Assembly: GCA_910584815.1 (NCBI GenBank)
Contig: CAJUBT010000027.1
Location: forward strand, 1-18,250
From: an uncultured Christensenella sp.
GTDB lineage: Bacteria; Bacillota; Clostridia; Christensenellales; UBA1242
DNA: 18,250 nt
Reading direction: 5' to 3'
The notes under the pieces are model-generated. The model saw only the letters and a program-made list of their open reading frames with translations, searched no databases and was not told the origin of the DNA. The position numbers and the translations under genes are program-made. Positions 16,542 to 18,250 of the stretch are shown piece by piece. Numbering within the stretch: the stretch's first letter is position 1; each line of letters begins with the position of its first letter.

Positions 16542-17330
16542 TTGGATTTTTTAAACAGTAATGCTTTTGAAAAAATGGCAAGGGAATATAATAGGAAATA
16601 TTCCAATAAAACAGTAGGAGTGTTATGTAACGAAAATGATATTTTAGTTAATGGCACTCGTAATATGTTTTGCAATATATTAAACTTTTTAGGTTATTTA
16701 GAACATACTTTTAAAAGATATAAGCAATTTAACAACTTTTTTGCAAAAAGTGATGTTTTTAAAAATGATTTAAAAGATTTTTATAAAAATAACTTTAATG
16801 AAAATTTAACTGTTAATTGGGAAGAAAACAGAAAAGTAGTTAATCATAAATTCTGTGCTTTATCAATGCTTAACACATACATAGATGTTTTTAAACTTAA
16901 TATAGATGTTATACAGGAAATAGATAAAATAAAAAATTTTTTGTACCAAAACACATTTACTAATGAGTGTTCATTAGAAAATAAAGATGAAAACTATATA
17001 ATAAATAAGGATATAGAAAACAAAACCAGTTTATATAATAATCAACAATGTAATTTTCAAGATGAAAATGCAAGTTTTTACGAATTTACCTACGAAAATG
17101 ACAGCAATAAAATGCTTGAAAATAATGAAATTGTTAATAAAAATAGTTGTAACACAAAGGATTGCGTTAATTCTAATAACATTAGCAATGTAAATTGTTA
17201 TAATGATGGAAGAAGTTTTGCAAAAGAAAAAGAAAAATTTGAATTTTTGCTAACAAAATTATATGAATTGCAAGAAATATTTAAAATTTTTACAGAAAAT
17301 TTAAAAGAATTTTATACAAATATTAATTAA
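16542..17330 (+). CDS. Asn-rich hypothetical protein
   Basis: The product is 262 residues. The start is read as TTG 16542, 10 nt after AAGGGGGG (16524-16531); the first in-frame ATG (16575, residue 12) has no ribosome-binding site. I do not recognise a family. The N-terminal ~135 residues look like a folded helical region (MFCNILNFLGYLEHTFKRY; MLNTYIDVFKLNIDVIQEI). Residues ~136-215 are a low-complexity, Asn/Glu/Asp-rich linker, and the last ~45 are again helical (KEKEKFEFLLTKLYELQEI). Eight Cys are spread along the chain without a zinc-binding pattern. There is no signal peptide or membrane helix, so it is probably cytoplasmic. It lies between the ABC operon terminator and the rRNA promoter, and no terminator follows it, so its transcript may run on into the rRNA leader. 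Confidence 0.75.
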   Translation: MDFLNSNAFEKMAREYNRKYSNKTVGVLCNENDILVNGTRNMFCNILNFLGYLEHTFKRYKQFNNFFAKSDVFKNDLKDFYKNNFNENLTVNWEENRKVVNHKFCALSMLNTYIDVFKLNIDVIQEIDKIKNFLYQNTFTNECSLENKDENYIINKDIENKTSLYNNQQCNFQDENASFYEFTYENDSNKMLENNEIVNKNSCNTKDCVNSNNISNVNCYNDGRSFAKEKEKFEFLLTKLYELQEIFKIFTENLKEFYTNIN

Positions 17331-17462
17331 AATTTACTAAAAAACACAACTTTTATGGCATTTTTATATTATATATATAGGTTTTAAGTGGACACACGGG
17401 GGTGCGTGTTCGGAAATTTGTTAAAAAACACAAAAAAAACTTAAAAATTAAAAAAAAAGTTG
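17331..17462 (+). promoter_or_regulatory. Upstream rRNA control region with UP-like A-tracts
   Basis: Successive A-runs between 17421 and 17459 lie immediately upstream of the rRNA -35, where an UP element for the RNA polymerase alpha subunit is expected. Before them is a G/C island (17388-17413) containing a short hairpin, ACACG (17394-17398) with CGTGT (17405-17409). No ORF or tRNA is present. Confidence 0.5.
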
Positions 17463-17491
17463 TTGACAGGGGATATTTCGTGTGGTATTCT
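17463..17491 (+). promoter_or_regulatory. rRNA operon promoter
   Basis: A perfect -35 TTGACA (17463-17468), a 17-nt spacer and an extended -10, TGGTATTCT (17483-17491), predict a start near 17498. This is the strongest promoter in the window and lies ~180 nt before mature 16S. A 7-bp dyad, GGGGATA (17469-17475) and TATCCCC (17491-17497), brackets the spacer and the -10/start region. Confidence 0.85.
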
Positions 17492-17497
17492 ATCCCC

Positions 17498-17676
17498 GTC
17501 ACTGTGAGAAACGGTGATTGTTCCATAACAATTTAATAGTTAAGGTTTAATACAAAGTTCTTAGTTAATTTTAAGAATTTTAATCAAGCAAAACTTTAAA
17601 ACATCAAGTCAATGATTGTTTTGAGCAGATGCTTTAAATAATGATAGTATAGAATGTAAATTCTTTATTATACAAT
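17498..17676 (+). ncRNA. Pre-16S leader
   Basis: The transcribed spacer runs between the predicted start and mature 16S. It opens with a hairpin at the very 5' end (17498-17505 with 17511-17518, two wobbles, loop GAGAA). A second hairpin follows (17554-17563 with 17572-17581, 8-nt loop). TTCTTAGTTAA (17558-17568) and TGCTTTAAATA (17630-17640) weakly resemble boxA antitermination sites. The RNase processing partner would lie 3' of 16S, outside the window. Confidence 0.5.

Positions 17677-18250
<574 letters not shown>

Overview
The window is AT-rich and ends inside a 16S rRNA gene whose first ~574 nt are clearly those of a Bacillota member, most likely an uncultured Clostridia lineage. That placement rests on the 16S text, Gram-positive-type signal peptides, purine-rich Shine-Dalgarno (SD) sites and the low GC; I cannot name a genus. 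TGG is used throughout for Trp and TGA serves as a stop, so the genetic code is standard. All seven protein genes and the rRNA gene lie on the + strand.

Layout. 1-731 carries no convincing gene but has a 25-bp tandem duplication, orphan SD-like tracts, a 15-nt dyad and a possible 12-codon leader ORF. 732-7256 encodes a ~2,170-residue surface protein: signal peptide, N-terminal lectin-like region, many Ig-like repeats, one membrane helix and a ~325-residue cytoplasmic tail. It ends at a strong terminator. 7419-8615 is a monocistronic AAA/ABC-type ATPase with a C-terminal RNxxxH motif, possibly a nuclease or defence protein. 8817-12014 is a secreted, membrane-anchored transglutaminase-like protein with a very basic cytoplasmic tail and its own promoter and terminator. 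A 412-nt spacer with a hairpin and a G-quadruplex motif precedes a small three-helix membrane protein (12503-13345). 13658-16278 is a two-gene ABC transporter operon of the MacB/LolD type (ATPase plus FtsX-like permease) with its own promoter, translational overlap and terminator. 16542-17330 is an Asn-rich orphan gene. 17421-18250 is the rRNA control region and the 5' part of 16S.

How it fits together. This is mostly a cell-envelope neighbourhood of separately transcribed units next to an rRNA operon; only the ABC pair looks like an operon. The two large surface proteins share the plan 'signal peptide, long exterior, one C-terminal helix, cytoplasmic tail' and have no LPXTG sorting signal.

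No CRISPR array, insertion sequence, tRNA or phage module was seen. The observations most worth following up are the ATPase with the HEPN-like motif, a 7-bp dyad across the rRNA promoter, recurrent G6-G7 tracts at ribosome-binding positions, and an enlarged helix 6 in the 16S rRNA.
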